DNA of 64,000 nt, taken from positions 186,001 through 250,000 of the forward strand of contig JBGSNZ010000027.1 of NCBI GenBank assembly GCA_041739345.1, written 5' to 3'. Position numbers and translations under genes: made by a program. Each line of letters opens with the position of its first letter. Position 1 is the first letter of the stretch. The notes under the pieces are model-generated. The model was not told where the DNA came from, ran no database searches, and was given only the letters and a program-made list of their open reading frames with translations. This stretch comes from DIGJ01 sp041739345. GTDB lineage: Bacteria; Bacillota; Clostridia; Lachnospirales; Lachnospiraceae. Shown piece by piece: positions 16,450 through 24,259 of the stretch.

Positions 16450-16498
16450 TTGATAAAAGATGTTTAATTTGGTATAATTAGGTTAGATTGAACTAACC
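16450..16498 (+). promoter_or_regulatory. Promoter and operator of the ZIP transporter
   Basis: TTGATA (16450-16455) and TATAAT (16473-16478) have 17-bp spacing. Directly downstream lies the dyad GGTTAG-ATTGAA-CTAACC (16481-16498), resembling DtxR/IdeR/MntR-type metal-repressor boxes and matching 15 of 17 bases of the dyad before the Fur-family gene. Binding there would block transcription start. Confidence 0.75.
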
Positions 16499-16532
16499 AA
16501 AGAAAAATAAGTTGTGAAAGAGAGATGATTCT

Positions 16533-17309
16533 GTGAATATTGCACTTGGATTATTAATTCCGTTTATAGGAACAATATTAGGTGCAGCAGGCGTATTTTT
16601 TTTGAAAGATACGATAAATCCTTTGCTGCAAAAAGCGTTACTTGGATTTGCTTCTGGAGTAATGGTAGCAGCTGCTGTCTGGTCTTTACTAATTCCATCC
16701 ATTGATATGTCAAAAGATTTGGGAAAACTTGCAGTCTTTCCAGCGGCGTTGGGATTTACCCTTGGAATTGTATTTCTTTTAGCGATGGATAAGATAATAC
16801 CACATTTGCATTTAAACAGTGAAAAACCAGAAGGATCGGCTAGCTCATTAAAGAAATCAACCATGCTTGTTTTAGCAGTTACATTACATAATATTCCAGA
16901 AGGAATGGCGGTAGGCGTTGTATTTGCGGGATTACTATCGAGATCAACACAAATTACCATAGCTGGAGCATTTGCACTTTCCATTGGAATTGCAATTCAG
17001 AATTTTCCAGAGGGAGCGATTATTTCATTACCTTTGATGAGCGATGGAAACAGTAAGAAAAAAGCTTTTCTGTATGGTGCTTTGTCGGGCATTGTAGAAC
17101 CGATTGGAGCTGTTTTGACGATACTTTTGACAGGAATTGTGTTACCACTTTTGCCATATATGTTGTCTTTTGCTGCAGGCGCTATGATTTATGTTGTAGT
17201 GGAAGAACTATTGCCAGAAGCTTCACAAGGAACGCATTCCGATGTGAATATCATAGGATTTGCGATTGGATTTCTGATTATGATGGTACTTGATGTAGTT
17301 TTAAGCTAG
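16533..17309 (+). CDS. ZIP-family divalent metal transporter
   Basis: The 258-residue membrane protein has about eight hydrophobic segments and the ZIP signatures in two helices: TLHNIPEGMAVGV (about residue 115) and AIQNFPEGAIISLPL (about residue 153), where His, Asn and Glu bind the metal in the pore. ZIP proteins import zinc, iron or manganese. GTG start at 16533 follows AAAGAGAGATGATTCT. A metal-repressor-like dyad at its promoter suggests induction on metal shortage, in common with the Fur-family gene 1.2 kb away. Confidence 0.93.
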   Translation: MNIALGLLIPFIGTILGAAGVFFLKDTINPLLQKALLGFASGVMVAAAVWSLLIPSIDMSKDLGKLAVFPAALGFTLGIVFLLAMDKIIPHLHLNSEKPEGSASSLKKSTMLVLAVTLHNIPEGMAVGVVFAGLLSRSTQITIAGAFALSIGIAIQNFPEGAIISLPLMSDGNSKKKAFLYGALSGIVEPIGAVLTILLTGIVLPLLPYMLSFAAGAMIYVVVEELLPEASQGTHSDVNIIGFAIGFLIMMVLDVVLS

Positions 17310-17340
17310 GATAGCAATTAGGTTTATTTAAATATGAAAA

Positions 17341-17386
17341 ATTATAAAAGACTCAAAATGTGCATGCATTTTGAGTCTTTTATAAT
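17341..17386. terminator. Bidirectional terminator hairpin after ZIP gene
   Basis: A perfect 20-bp stem: ATTATAAAAGACTCAAAATG (17341-17360) pairs with the sequence at 17367-17386 around TGCATG. It has A-rich and T-rich flanks inside the stem on both strands, so it could end transcription both ways. The AT-rich stretch 17387-17470 shows no gene. Confidence 0.85.
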
Positions 17387-17475
17387 GGATTCAATCAATG
17401 TTTTAAAAAAATTCAATCCATTTTAAAATAAAACTATTTTATAAAAAGATAAAATTCAATTATTAAAAAAATAAG

Positions 17476-17531
17476 TTGACATAATTAAATATATTGTATA
17501 CAATCTAAAATATAAAAAGATTGTATACAAT
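17476..17531 (+). promoter_or_regulatory. Promoter with two OhrR-type operators
   Basis: TTGACA (17476-17481) and TACAAT (17499-17504) are 17 bp apart. The 12-bp palindrome ATTGTATACAAT occurs twice, at 17493-17504 over the -10 box and at 17520-17531, with centres 27 bp apart. The motif resembles the TACAATT/AATTGTA elements bound by Bacillus OhrR, and the operon encodes an OhrR-like protein. Confidence 0.8.
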
Positions 17532-17592
17532 ATAATAAGCTGAAAATTAGTTACTATAAAACAAAGAGTGGAATTATCAGGAGGAAAAATGC

Positions 17593-18138
17593 ATGAGTAT
17601 ATATGATTTTAATGTAATAAGTTCAAATGGAGAAACTGTGTCATTGCAAAAGTATAAAGACAAGGTTATACTTATTTTAAATTCCGCAACACAATGCGGA
17701 TTTACACCACAATATGATGAATTACAGGATATGTATGAAAAGTACGAAAATAATGATTTTGTAATTTTGGATTTTCCATGCAATCAGTTTGGCAATCAGG
17801 CACCTGGAAGTAATGAAGAAATCGTTACTTTTTGTGATTCAAGGTATGGAATTACCTTTCCGATTTTTTCGAAAATTGAGGTGAATGGTGAAAATGCAGC
17901 GCCTTTATATAACTATTTGATTGGACAGAAAGGCTTTGAAGGATTTGATGAGGAACACCCACTAACGGCGTTGCTTAACAGCATGTTGGAGAGAACAAAT
18001 CCTGATTTTAAAAGTGAACCAGATATCAAATGGAATTTTACAAAGTTTTTAATTGACAAAAACGGAACCGTAGTAAAACGGTTTGAACCAACTGTTGATA
18101 TGAGCCTAGTGGAAGAGAAAGTAAAGGAGCTATTATAG
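17593..18138 (+). CDS. Glutathione peroxidase-family (thiol) peroxidase
   Basis: The 181-residue protein belongs to the glutathione peroxidase family. The catalytic site is LNSATQCGFTPQY near residues 29-41 with cysteine in place of selenocysteine; FPCNQFGNQAPGS and KWNFTKFLIDKNG are also conserved and carry the catalytic Gln and Trp. In Firmicutes these enzymes usually use thioredoxin to reduce hydrogen or organic peroxides. AGGAGGAAAAATGC precedes the ATG. The downstream ohrR and the operator pair at the promoter point to induction by organic peroxide. Confidence 0.93.
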   Translation: MSIYDFNVISSNGETVSLQKYKDKVILILNSATQCGFTPQYDELQDMYEKYENNDFVILDFPCNQFGNQAPGSNEEIVTFCDSRYGITFPIFSKIEVNGENAAPLYNYLIGQKGFEGFDEEHPLTALLNSMLERTNPDFKSEPDIKWNFTKFLIDKNGTVVKRFEPTVDMSLVEEKVKELL

Positions 18139-18169
18139 CATGCATATCATGTTAAAGGAGAAATGAGAC

Positions 18170-18613
18170 ATGGATAATAGTAAGAAGTATGATGTTTTAA
18201 AATTAGAAAATCAATTATGTTTTCCGCTATATGCCTGTGCAAAGGAGGTTGTAAGACAGTATAAACCTTTTTTGGATGAACTAGAGTTAACTTATACGCA
18301 GTATATTACCATGATGGTTATGTGGGAAAAGAAAGAGATGAATGTGAAGGAACTTGGAGAATGCCTCTATCTTGACTCTGGAACATTAACACCATTACTC
18401 AAAAAGCTAGAAGCAAAGGGATATATCACGCGCAATCGTTCCAGTAAAGATGAAAGAAACCTGATTATTGTTATTACAGAATCAGGGGAAAGCTTGAAGG
18501 AAGAGGCAGTTTTGGTACCTGCTAAAGTTGGAAAATGTGTTAACTTAGATCCACAAGAGGCTCAGACATTGTACAAGCTATTATATAAAATGATACATCA
18601 GATGAACGACTAA
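18170..18613 (+). CDS. ohrR: OhrR-like MarR-family peroxide sensor
   Basis: The 147-residue MarR-family regulator has the OhrR hallmark LENQLCFPLYACAKE, with the peroxide-sensing cysteine near residue 18, and QYKPFLDELELTYTQY where two tyrosines bond to the oxidised cysteine. The winged helix includes YLDSGTLTPLLKKLEAKGYI. OhrR leaves DNA when its cysteine is oxidised. It lies 31 bp after the peroxidase gene with AAAGGAGAAATGAGAC before the ATG and would autoregulate the operon through the two ATTGTATACAAT sites. Confidence 0.92.
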   Translation: MDNSKKYDVLKLENQLCFPLYACAKEVVRQYKPFLDELELTYTQYITMMVMWEKKEMNVKELGECLYLDSGTLTPLLKKLEAKGYITRNRSSKDERNLIIVITESGESLKEEAVLVPAKVGKCVNLDPQEAQTLYKLLYKMIHQMND

Positions 18614-18887
18614 AAACGATAAAAAGCGGATGATGAAAAACGATAGGTTATGTTCAATTTGAATATTGGTGCACGACTGGCATGTATTCTACCCTCAATA
18701 CGATTACCAATTTTATTAAGCCATCAACAGTGAGAATCAAGTGATTGGGCACTTGATTCTCACTATGTCTTATTAAAATAATCGTATAAATTCGGGTAGA
18801 ATACATGCCAGTCGTGCACCAATATCCAAATTGGGATAAACTTTACTAGTTTTATATCATCCGCTTAAACTTATTTTAGTATCGTTT
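18614..18887. repeat. 274-bp long imperfect palindrome (nested hairpins)
   Basis: The whole interval between ohrR and the next gene folds on itself. Paired arms from outside in: AAACGAT (18614-18620) with ATCGTTT (18881-18887); AAGCGGATGAT (18624-18634) with ATCATCCGCTT (18856-18866); a perfect 32-bp arm at 18663-18694 with 18794-18825 (key part GGTGCACGACTGGCATGTAT); ATACGATTA (18698-18706) with TAATCGTAT (18779-18787); and a central 15-bp hairpin AGTGAGAATCAAGTG with CACTTGATTCTCACT (18729-18764) around ATTGGG. It starts right at the ohrR stop codon. It could be a MITE-like insertion or encode a long structured RNA; no open reading frame is seen. Confidence 0.85.
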
Positions 18888-18960
18888 AAAGTATATTTAA
18901 GGTAGCAATTTTATACTAGCATTGTGAAATGTAAGAGGTTTCAGAATGGAGGGGTCATAC

Positions 18961-19653
18961 GTGCAAACATTTAAATATGAAATAGATTGTAAAACACTGT
19001 CACCAGAACATGAATTTTATAAAGAGTCCTATGTGTTATTGCAGGGGGCTATTATTGAAATTATTTCAAGATTGGATATTATAAGGAAATATAGAGCGGC
19101 GCAGCATTTTATGGATCCGATTGAGCATTGCAAGGCTAGAATTAAGTCTGCGGATAGTATGAAAGAAAAACTGGTTCGAAGAAATATGCCGGTTACCGTG
19201 GAAAGTGCTTTGGCGGAAATCCATGATGCAGCAGGAATTCGTGTTGTTTGTACTTTTTTGGATGATATTTATTGGATTGTCAACATGTTGAAGAATCAGC
19301 AAGATATTCAGGTTATCTTAGAAAAAGATTATATCCACAATCCAAAACCCAATGGTTATCGAAGTTATCATATGATTTTACAAGTACCACTTCATTTAGA
19401 GGACCGAATTGAAAAAGTATACTGTGAGCTTCAGATACGAACAATTGCGATGGATTGCTGGGCAAGCTTAGAACATCAGCTAAAATATAAGAAAAACATT
19501 AAAAACGAAGAGATGATTTGGGGCGAATTGAAACGGTGTGCCGATGAAATTGCATCAACTGATTTGAATTTTCAGACCATTAGCGATATGATAGAAGAAA
19601 TACAGCCTGAGGACGGAGGTCATAAAATTGAGAATTCTACTAGCCGAGGATGA
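18961..19653 (+). CDS. Small alarmone ((p)ppGpp) synthetase, RelA/SpoT domain
   Basis: The protein, 230 residues from the GTG at 18961, is a stand-alone RelA/SpoT synthetase domain. Visible features are RIKSADSMKEKLVRR, the substrate region IHDAAGIRVVCTFLDDIYW, DYIHNPKPNGYRSYH and ELQIRTIAMDCWASLEHQLKYK with the catalytic glutamate. It transfers pyrophosphate from ATP to GDP or GTP. The GTG is preferred because GGAGGGG lies 6 bases before it; an ATG at 18946 overlaps that site. Its 3' end overlaps the response-regulator gene by 26 bp, so alarmone synthesis and the two-component system are expressed together. Confidence 0.88.
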   Translation: MQTFKYEIDCKTLSPEHEFYKESYVLLQGAIIEIISRLDIIRKYRAAQHFMDPIEHCKARIKSADSMKEKLVRRNMPVTVESALAEIHDAAGIRVVCTFLDDIYWIVNMLKNQQDIQVILEKDYIHNPKPNGYRSYHMILQVPLHLEDRIEKVYCELQIRTIAMDCWASLEHQLKYKKNIKNEEMIWGELKRCADEIASTDLNFQTISDMIEEIQPEDGGHKIENSTSRG

Positions 19654-20302
19654 AAAGGAACTTTCAAATGCTTTAGTTGCTATCCTAAAGCATAACAACT
19701 ATTCCGTGGATGCTGTCTACGATGGAGCAGATGCACTGGATTATGGATTATCGGAGAATTATGATGTAATTATTTTAGATATTATGATGCCCAAAATGAG
19801 TGGGCTTGAAGTGCTACAAAAATTAAGAGAACAAGGAGTACCCGTGCCTATTCTAATGCTTACTGCAAAGACGGAAATTGATGACCGTATTCATGGACTT
19901 GATTTGGGAGCAGATGATTATTTGGGTAAGCCGTTTGCTATGGGAGAATTGTTGGCTAGGGTTCGTGCCATGAGTAGACGAAAGTCAGAGTTTAGTCCCA
20001 ACTTAATTGAAGTTAGTAATATTAGTCTGAATAAAGAAAATTATGAATTATCGAATGGAAACTCCTCTCTTAGACTGGGTAACAAGGAATTTCAGATGCT
20101 TCAGATGCTGATGATGAATCCAAAATGCTTAATCTCCACCGAACAGTTTATGGAACGTATTTGGGGATATGATACGGAAGTGGAGATTAATGTGGTATGG
20201 GTATACATTTCCTATTTGCGTAGAAAATTGGAATCGTTAGAGGCTAATGTAAAAATCAAGGCAGTCAGAGGCGTTGGTTATACATTGGAGGAAATTGTAT
20301 GA
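19628..20302 (+). CDS. OmpR-family response regulator
   Basis: The 224-residue protein has a receiver domain (1-115) with acidic pocket AEDEKEL, phospho-acceptor in VIILDIMMPKMSG (about residue 51), LTAKTE and the lysine of LGKPF, then an OmpR/PhoB winged helix (about 125-223, ending AVRGVGYTL). The start is a TTG after GGAGGTCATAAAA, within the end of the alarmone synthetase gene. It overlaps the sensor kinase gene by 4 bp (ATGA). Target genes are unknown. Confidence 0.93.
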   Translation: MRILLAEDEKELSNALVAILKHNNYSVDAVYDGADALDYGLSENYDVIILDIMMPKMSGLEVLQKLREQGVPVPILMLTAKTEIDDRIHGLDLGADDYLGKPFAMGELLARVRAMSRRKSEFSPNLIEVSNISLNKENYELSNGNSSLRLGNKEFQMLQMLMMNPKCLISTEQFMERIWGYDTEVEINVVWVYISYLRRKLESLEANVKIKAVRGVGYTLEEIV

Positions 20303-21522
20303 TAAAAAAATTGCAGAGAAAATTCATAATGATTACGATGGGGTCGCTGTTATTAATTATGGTACTTCTTGTTGGATCGATAAATGTGATTAATCTATAC
20401 CAAGTAAACCAAAGGGTGGATGCTATCATTCAGATTTTATCAGAAAACCAGGGTAAATTTCCAAAGTATGAAAAGTATAATCTGCTAAAGGTAAATCATG
20501 ATTTTGAAATGAATGAAGAAACGCAGTTTGAAACTCGTTACTTTGTTGTCGAAGTCGATGAAGACGGTAGTATTGGAACAATAAATATAAATCACATAGC
20601 TGCTGTAACGACCGAGGATGCAGAAGAATATGCCAATAAGGTAATTAGTGACAGCAATCAAAGTGGATATAAAGGAATCTATAAATATGCAGTAGTAGAC
20701 AAGACTTCTGGTTATATGATTGTATTTTTGGATTGTAGAAATCAAATTCGTACGGCTACCGAATTTTTGTTTACTTCGCTAGGAGTTGCATTGATAACTT
20801 TGATACTTATGTTTATTTTGGTATCTATTTTTTCGAAAAAAGCGATTAAGCCAATCATAGAAACTATGGAGAAGCAAAAGCAGTTTATTTCAGATGCAGG
20901 ACATGAAATAAAGACGCCACTTGCCATTATTTCTGCCAATGCGGACGTATTGGAATTGACTGGTGGTGAGAATGAATGGATTACCAGTATCCGAAATCAA
21001 ACGAATCGACTTGATAAATTAGTGAAAAATTTATTGACTCTTTCAAAAATGGAGGAGGACAGCGTTAAATTGGTATTTACTGATTTTGATTTAAGTGAGG
21101 CGGTGCTTGAAACAGCAGGTTCCTTTGAGACGATTGCAGAGACTAAGAAGAAAACGTTAGTTATGGACATTCAGTCTGCACTAAAGATACATGGAGATGA
21201 AGCCAGTATTCATCAACTTGTTTCTACACTTGTTGACAATGCTATGAAATATTCAAATGAAGAAGGAACCATTAAAGTTACTTTATCTGCTAGAAAAAAA
21301 GGTGTAAAGTTAGAAATATATAATACAACCGATGTGATTGATAAAGAAAATTTGGATAAGTTATTTGACCGATTCTATCGGGCGGATTACTCAAGATCCA
21401 GAGAAACCGGTGGCTATGGAATGGGACTTTCGATTGCTAAATCCATTGTAGAGGCACATCATGGAAAGATTATGGTTAAAAGTGAGGATGGATGCTCCAT
21501 ATGCTTTACGGTTTTAATCTAA
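20299..21522 (+). CDS. Sensor histidine kinase
   Basis: The 407-residue kinase has a first membrane helix (about residues 11-33), an extracellular domain of about 120 residues, a second helix (about 155-178), then HisKA with SDAGHEIKTPLAIISANADV (His about 200) and HATPase with DNAMKYS, ETGGYGMGLSIAKSIVEAH. It pairs with the response regulator upstream. The sensed signal is unknown. The gene is the last of the three-gene operon that begins with the alarmone synthetase. Confidence 0.93.
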   Translation: MIKKLQRKFIMITMGSLLLIMVLLVGSINVINLYQVNQRVDAIIQILSENQGKFPKYEKYNLLKVNHDFEMNEETQFETRYFVVEVDEDGSIGTININHIAAVTTEDAEEYANKVISDSNQSGYKGIYKYAVVDKTSGYMIVFLDCRNQIRTATEFLFTSLGVALITLILMFILVSIFSKKAIKPIIETMEKQKQFISDAGHEIKTPLAIISANADVLELTGGENEWITSIRNQTNRLDKLVKNLLTLSKMEEDSVKLVFTDFDLSEAVLETAGSFETIAETKKKTLVMDIQSALKIHGDEASIHQLVSTLVDNAMKYSNEEGTIKVTLSARKKGVKLEIYNTTDVIDKENLDKLFDRFYRADYSRSRETGGYGMGLSIAKSIVEAHHGKIMVKSEDGCSICFTVLI

Positions 21523-21637
21523 ACAAAACTAAATATATTTTATGTTAAGCATATTAAGCAAGATAGTTGATTGTTTCTATCAAACGGTACTATTCCTCTA
21601 TTTATTGCGAATAAACTGAAAGAAAAGCGTAATTTAA

Positions 21638-23365
21638 ATGGAAAATTCGAAGCTTGATACATCATTAAATCTAGCCCTTGATACCCCAGAGGCGGTTCGC
21701 CAGGAGACAGGTGATCTGGGAGTGGGATATAATACACTTACAAAAACATGGGAACTTATTGTTCGTTATCATGGAGACCTATTTAAGGTAGCAGAGGAAT
21801 TGGAAGCAAAAGCAGTTGTTTTGTCTGGTGGGTATGCGATTCTTACAATTGATCAAGATAAAATTGATAGGTTAAGTACATTTGAAGAAATCGAATTTAT
21901 TGAAAAACCAAAGAAGCTGGAATTTGCAGTAGTAAATGCAATTCCAGCTTCTTGCATACTGTCGTTGCAACAAACTCCAACAGGATTATATGGAGAGGGA
22001 GTAATTTGTGCGGTGATTGATTCGGGAATTGATTATACGCATCCTGATTTTCGAAATATAGATGGAAGTACACGAATTCTTGCATTTTGGGATCAAACGG
22101 TACCAGGAAATCCACCGTCTGGCTATATACGAGGTACCCTATTTACAAAAGAAGAGTTAGATGAAATTTTAGAAGAAAAGGAAGATACATTTCTTGCAGA
22201 TAAAGTGGTTCCAAGCCTGGATCAATCTGGGCACGGCACCCATGTAGCAGGTATATGTGCTGGTAATGGAAGGGCAAGTAAAGGATTGTATAAGGGGGTT
22301 GCATCTCAGAGTGATCTCCTAATTGTAAAGCTTGGCGATTCGGTAGGTGATTCTTTTCCAAGAACAACAAATATGATGGAAGCAATTCAGTTTGTCATAG
22401 ATTTTTCGATTCAACAGGGAAAACCGGTGGCAGTCAATATTAGTTTTGGAAATAGTTATGGTTCTCATTCTGGACGAAGTCTGGTTGAAACATATATCGA
22501 CGATATGGCGGGATTATGGAAAAATGTCATTTGTGTTGGAACTGGTAATGAAGGGGGAGCAGCAAGGCATCAGAGAGGAATCCTTCAAAATGGAAAAGAA
22601 ACAGTAGTTGAACTAGCAATAGGTAATTATGAAACAACGATGAACCTTCAAATCTGGAAAAACTATTTTGATGTTTTCAATATTGAAATGATTAGCCCAG
22701 GTGGAAGAAGTGTGGGAGTTTTGACTGCGGAACTTGGAAGTAATGATTTTAAACTGGAAGATACACAGATTTTATTTTATTACGGTGAACCAAGACCGTA
22801 TGATGCATTACAAGAAATCTTTATTGAATTTATCCCATTGCAAAACTATATTAATACTGGCGTATGGAAGTTTCGTTTTATCCCAAGAAATATTATTGAT
22901 GGAAATTATGAAATGTGGATTCCGAGTGGCGGTGTGTTAAACTTGGAAACAAAATTTCTTCGACCTACGGAAAATACAACACTTACAATCCCATCTACCG
23001 CAGCGCGTGTAGTATCAGTAGGAGCCTATGATAGTATACTGGAAAGTTATGCCTATTTCTCGGGACGTGGATACACTTGGGAAAATCAGTGGATAAAACC
23101 AGATATTGTTGCCCCTGGTGTGAATATAACTTCAACTGCACCAGGTGGAGGGTATACAACAAAAACGGGAACTTCGATGGCGACACCATTTGTAACGGGA
23201 AGTGTAGCGCTTATGATGGAGTGGGGGATTGTGAAAAAAAATGATCCGTATCTATATGGGCAGAAGGTGAAGGCTTATTTGATTAAGGGGGCCCGCCAGT
23301 TGCCGGGGTATGATGTGTGGCCGAACCCACAGCTTGGGGAGCGTGTTAAAATAATGATAGGTTAG
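21638..23365 (+). CDS. Subtilisin-like S8 protease (Csp-like), possibly truncated at the C-terminus
   Basis: The 575-residue protein is a subtilase with all three catalytic motifs: Asp in VIDSGIDYTHPDF (about residue 128), His in SGHGTHVAGICAGNG (about 197) and Ser in TGTSMATPFVTGS (about 511). A prodomain of about 95 residues precedes them, and about 150 residues between His and Ser motifs fit the jelly-roll insertion of clostridial CspA/B/C proteases that act on spore germination or the cell surface. The C-terminus reads PGYDVWPNPQLGERVKIMIG; family members usually continue with a Trp-Gly-rich strand after this point, so the last residues may be replaced by element sequence. No signal peptide is seen. 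Confidence 0.88.
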   Translation: MENSKLDTSLNLALDTPEAVRQETGDLGVGYNTLTKTWELIVRYHGDLFKVAEELEAKAVVLSGGYAILTIDQDKIDRLSTFEEIEFIEKPKKLEFAVVNAIPASCILSLQQTPTGLYGEGVICAVIDSGIDYTHPDFRNIDGSTRILAFWDQTVPGNPPSGYIRGTLFTKEELDEILEEKEDTFLADKVVPSLDQSGHGTHVAGICAGNGRASKGLYKGVASQSDLLIVKLGDSVGDSFPRTTNMMEAIQFVIDFSIQQGKPVAVNISFGNSYGSHSGRSLVETYIDDMAGLWKNVICVGTGNEGGAARHQRGILQNGKETVVELAIGNYETTMNLQIWKNYFDVFNIEMISPGGRSVGVLTAELGSNDFKLEDTQILFYYGEPRPYDALQEIFIEFIPLQNYINTGVWKFRFIPRNIIDGNYEMWIPSGGVLNLETKFLRPTENTTLTIPSTAARVVSVGAYDSILESYAYFSGRGYTWENQWIKPDIVAPGVNITSTAPGGGYTTKTGTSMATPFVTGSVALMMEWGIVKKNDPYLYGQKVKAYLIKGARQLPGYDVWPNPQLGERVKIMIG

Positions 23366-23617
23366 TAGAAAGCCAATAAAATCAAGGCTTACCACTGATT
23401 TAGTCCTATGAAAAAAATGCTGCGAAAGTGGCAAAATTGATTAGGGTGAGCTCATTCGATATCAAAAAATGGCAAGGTGTCACTAATTTAACACGCACAG
23501 TTAAAAGAGGCATATTGTCATTAACAAATGAGAAATAAAGAGAGTGCGGCTAATTAGTCTTGGTTTTATAGCAGAGATGTGATCAAGGAATAGGTAAGTT
23601 ATTATAGTTGAAGTTAT
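23366..23617. other. Non-coding region at the likely left end of the conjugative element
   Basis: No gene is supported here. The stretch has short palindromes (TGAGCTCA in GGTGAGCTCATTCG near 23450) and A-rich runs. It lies between the chromosomal subtilase gene and the first element gene, so the left end of the element should be here or in the last codons of the subtilase gene. The right end and the integrase are outside the window, so the attachment repeat cannot be identified. Confidence 0.45.
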
Positions 23618-23690
23618 AAAGTAGGACAAGTTAGTTCTCTTGAAGATGAGGATTCTCATTTGAAAGGCTGATTTAGTCCTACTTTTTTAT
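23618..23690 (+). terminator. Attenuator-like hairpin in the leader of the element operon
   Basis: AAAGTAGGAC (23618-23627) pairs with GTCCTACTTT (23676-23685), with a 48-nt arm between and a T-run at the end. It lies 20 bp before the first small gene's ribosome binding site, so it would terminate most leader transcripts unless antitermination occurs. Confidence 0.65.
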
Positions 23691-23710
23691 TTGGAAAAGG
23701 AGGACTAGAG

Positions 23711-23848
23711 ATGCAAAAAGTATTAATTATCGCAGCCTGTGTATTTATAGTAATTGCTTTTATAGGTGCTTATGGACTTATAAAAATAGCAGGTAATGCA
23801 GACAGAAAACTTGAGAGAATAAAAGCCCTTCGTAACGGAGGTGCTTAA
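23711..23848 (+). CDS. Small membrane protein, 45 residues
   Basis: An ATG at 23711 after AAAAGGAGGACTAGAG opens a 45-residue frame: one hydrophobic helix (VLIIACVFIVIAFIGAYGLI) near the N-terminus and a basic tail (DRKLERIKALRNGG). Its TAA abuts the ATG of the cysteine-rich gene, and its end carries that gene's GGAG site, so the two are coupled. It is the first gene of the element. Function unknown. Confidence 0.7.
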   Translation: MQKVLIIAACVFIVIAFIGAYGLIKIAGNADRKLERIKALRNGGA

Positions 23849-24259
23849 ATGAAACAGACAAGTAAAAGAAAATTAAATAAAGAAGAGAAACAGTTAAAAG
23901 AATGTATGAACTGCAGGTTCTTTTGGAAAAGCCCATCTAAGTGTTTGGCAGAAAATTGTATTAGTCCAACACAGAAAAATTGTTCTAAGGGTAATTTTGA
24001 CAAGGATATTTATGATATCCTACGTAAAAAAGATTGTATGGCATGTGAACATTTTGGTGGAAAGACAATGACGTGCCAACGTAGCAGATGCGTTTGGGAA
24101 AATGATACTTATGGAAGTTTAGAATGGTTAGTAAAAAAACAAGAAAACAGAGAAAAGAGAAAGCAGCATAAATGTTACGAATGTCCATATCAAGGAGAAG
24201 TGGGAACATGTTTTGGTATTTGTTTAAAAGAAATGATAGAGGAGGCAAGAAAAAAATGA
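23849..24259 (+). CDS. Cysteine-rich protein, probably zinc-binding
   Basis: The 136-residue protein is basic at both ends and contains at least five Cys pairs or near-pairs: CMNC, CLAENC, CMAC, CQRSRC and CYEC with CFGIC. The middle reads DCMACEHFGG. The spacing suggests several small zinc-binding knuckles. I do not recognise the family. It overlaps the ParM-like gene by 4 bp (ATGA), so it may be part of the partition or early-expression unit of the element. Confidence 0.72.
   Translation: MKQTSKRKLNKEEKQLKECMNCRFFWKSPSKCLAENCISPTQKNCSKGNFDKDIYDILRKKDCMACEHFGGKTMTCQRSRCVWENDTYGSLEWLVKKQENREKRKQHKCYECPYQGEVGTCFGICLKEMIEEARKK

Noticed and set aside
16493..16984. Open frame of 163 codons on the minus strand opposite the ZIP gene
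   Set aside because: Shadow of the ZIP coding sequence; the ZIP protein has clear family motifs and promoter.
23395..23681. 14-bp direct repeat CTGATTTAGTCCTA (23395-23408 and 23668-23681) as element attachment sites
   Set aside because: The second copy is part of the arm of the attenuator hairpin and both copies are on the same side of the element, so they do not flank it.
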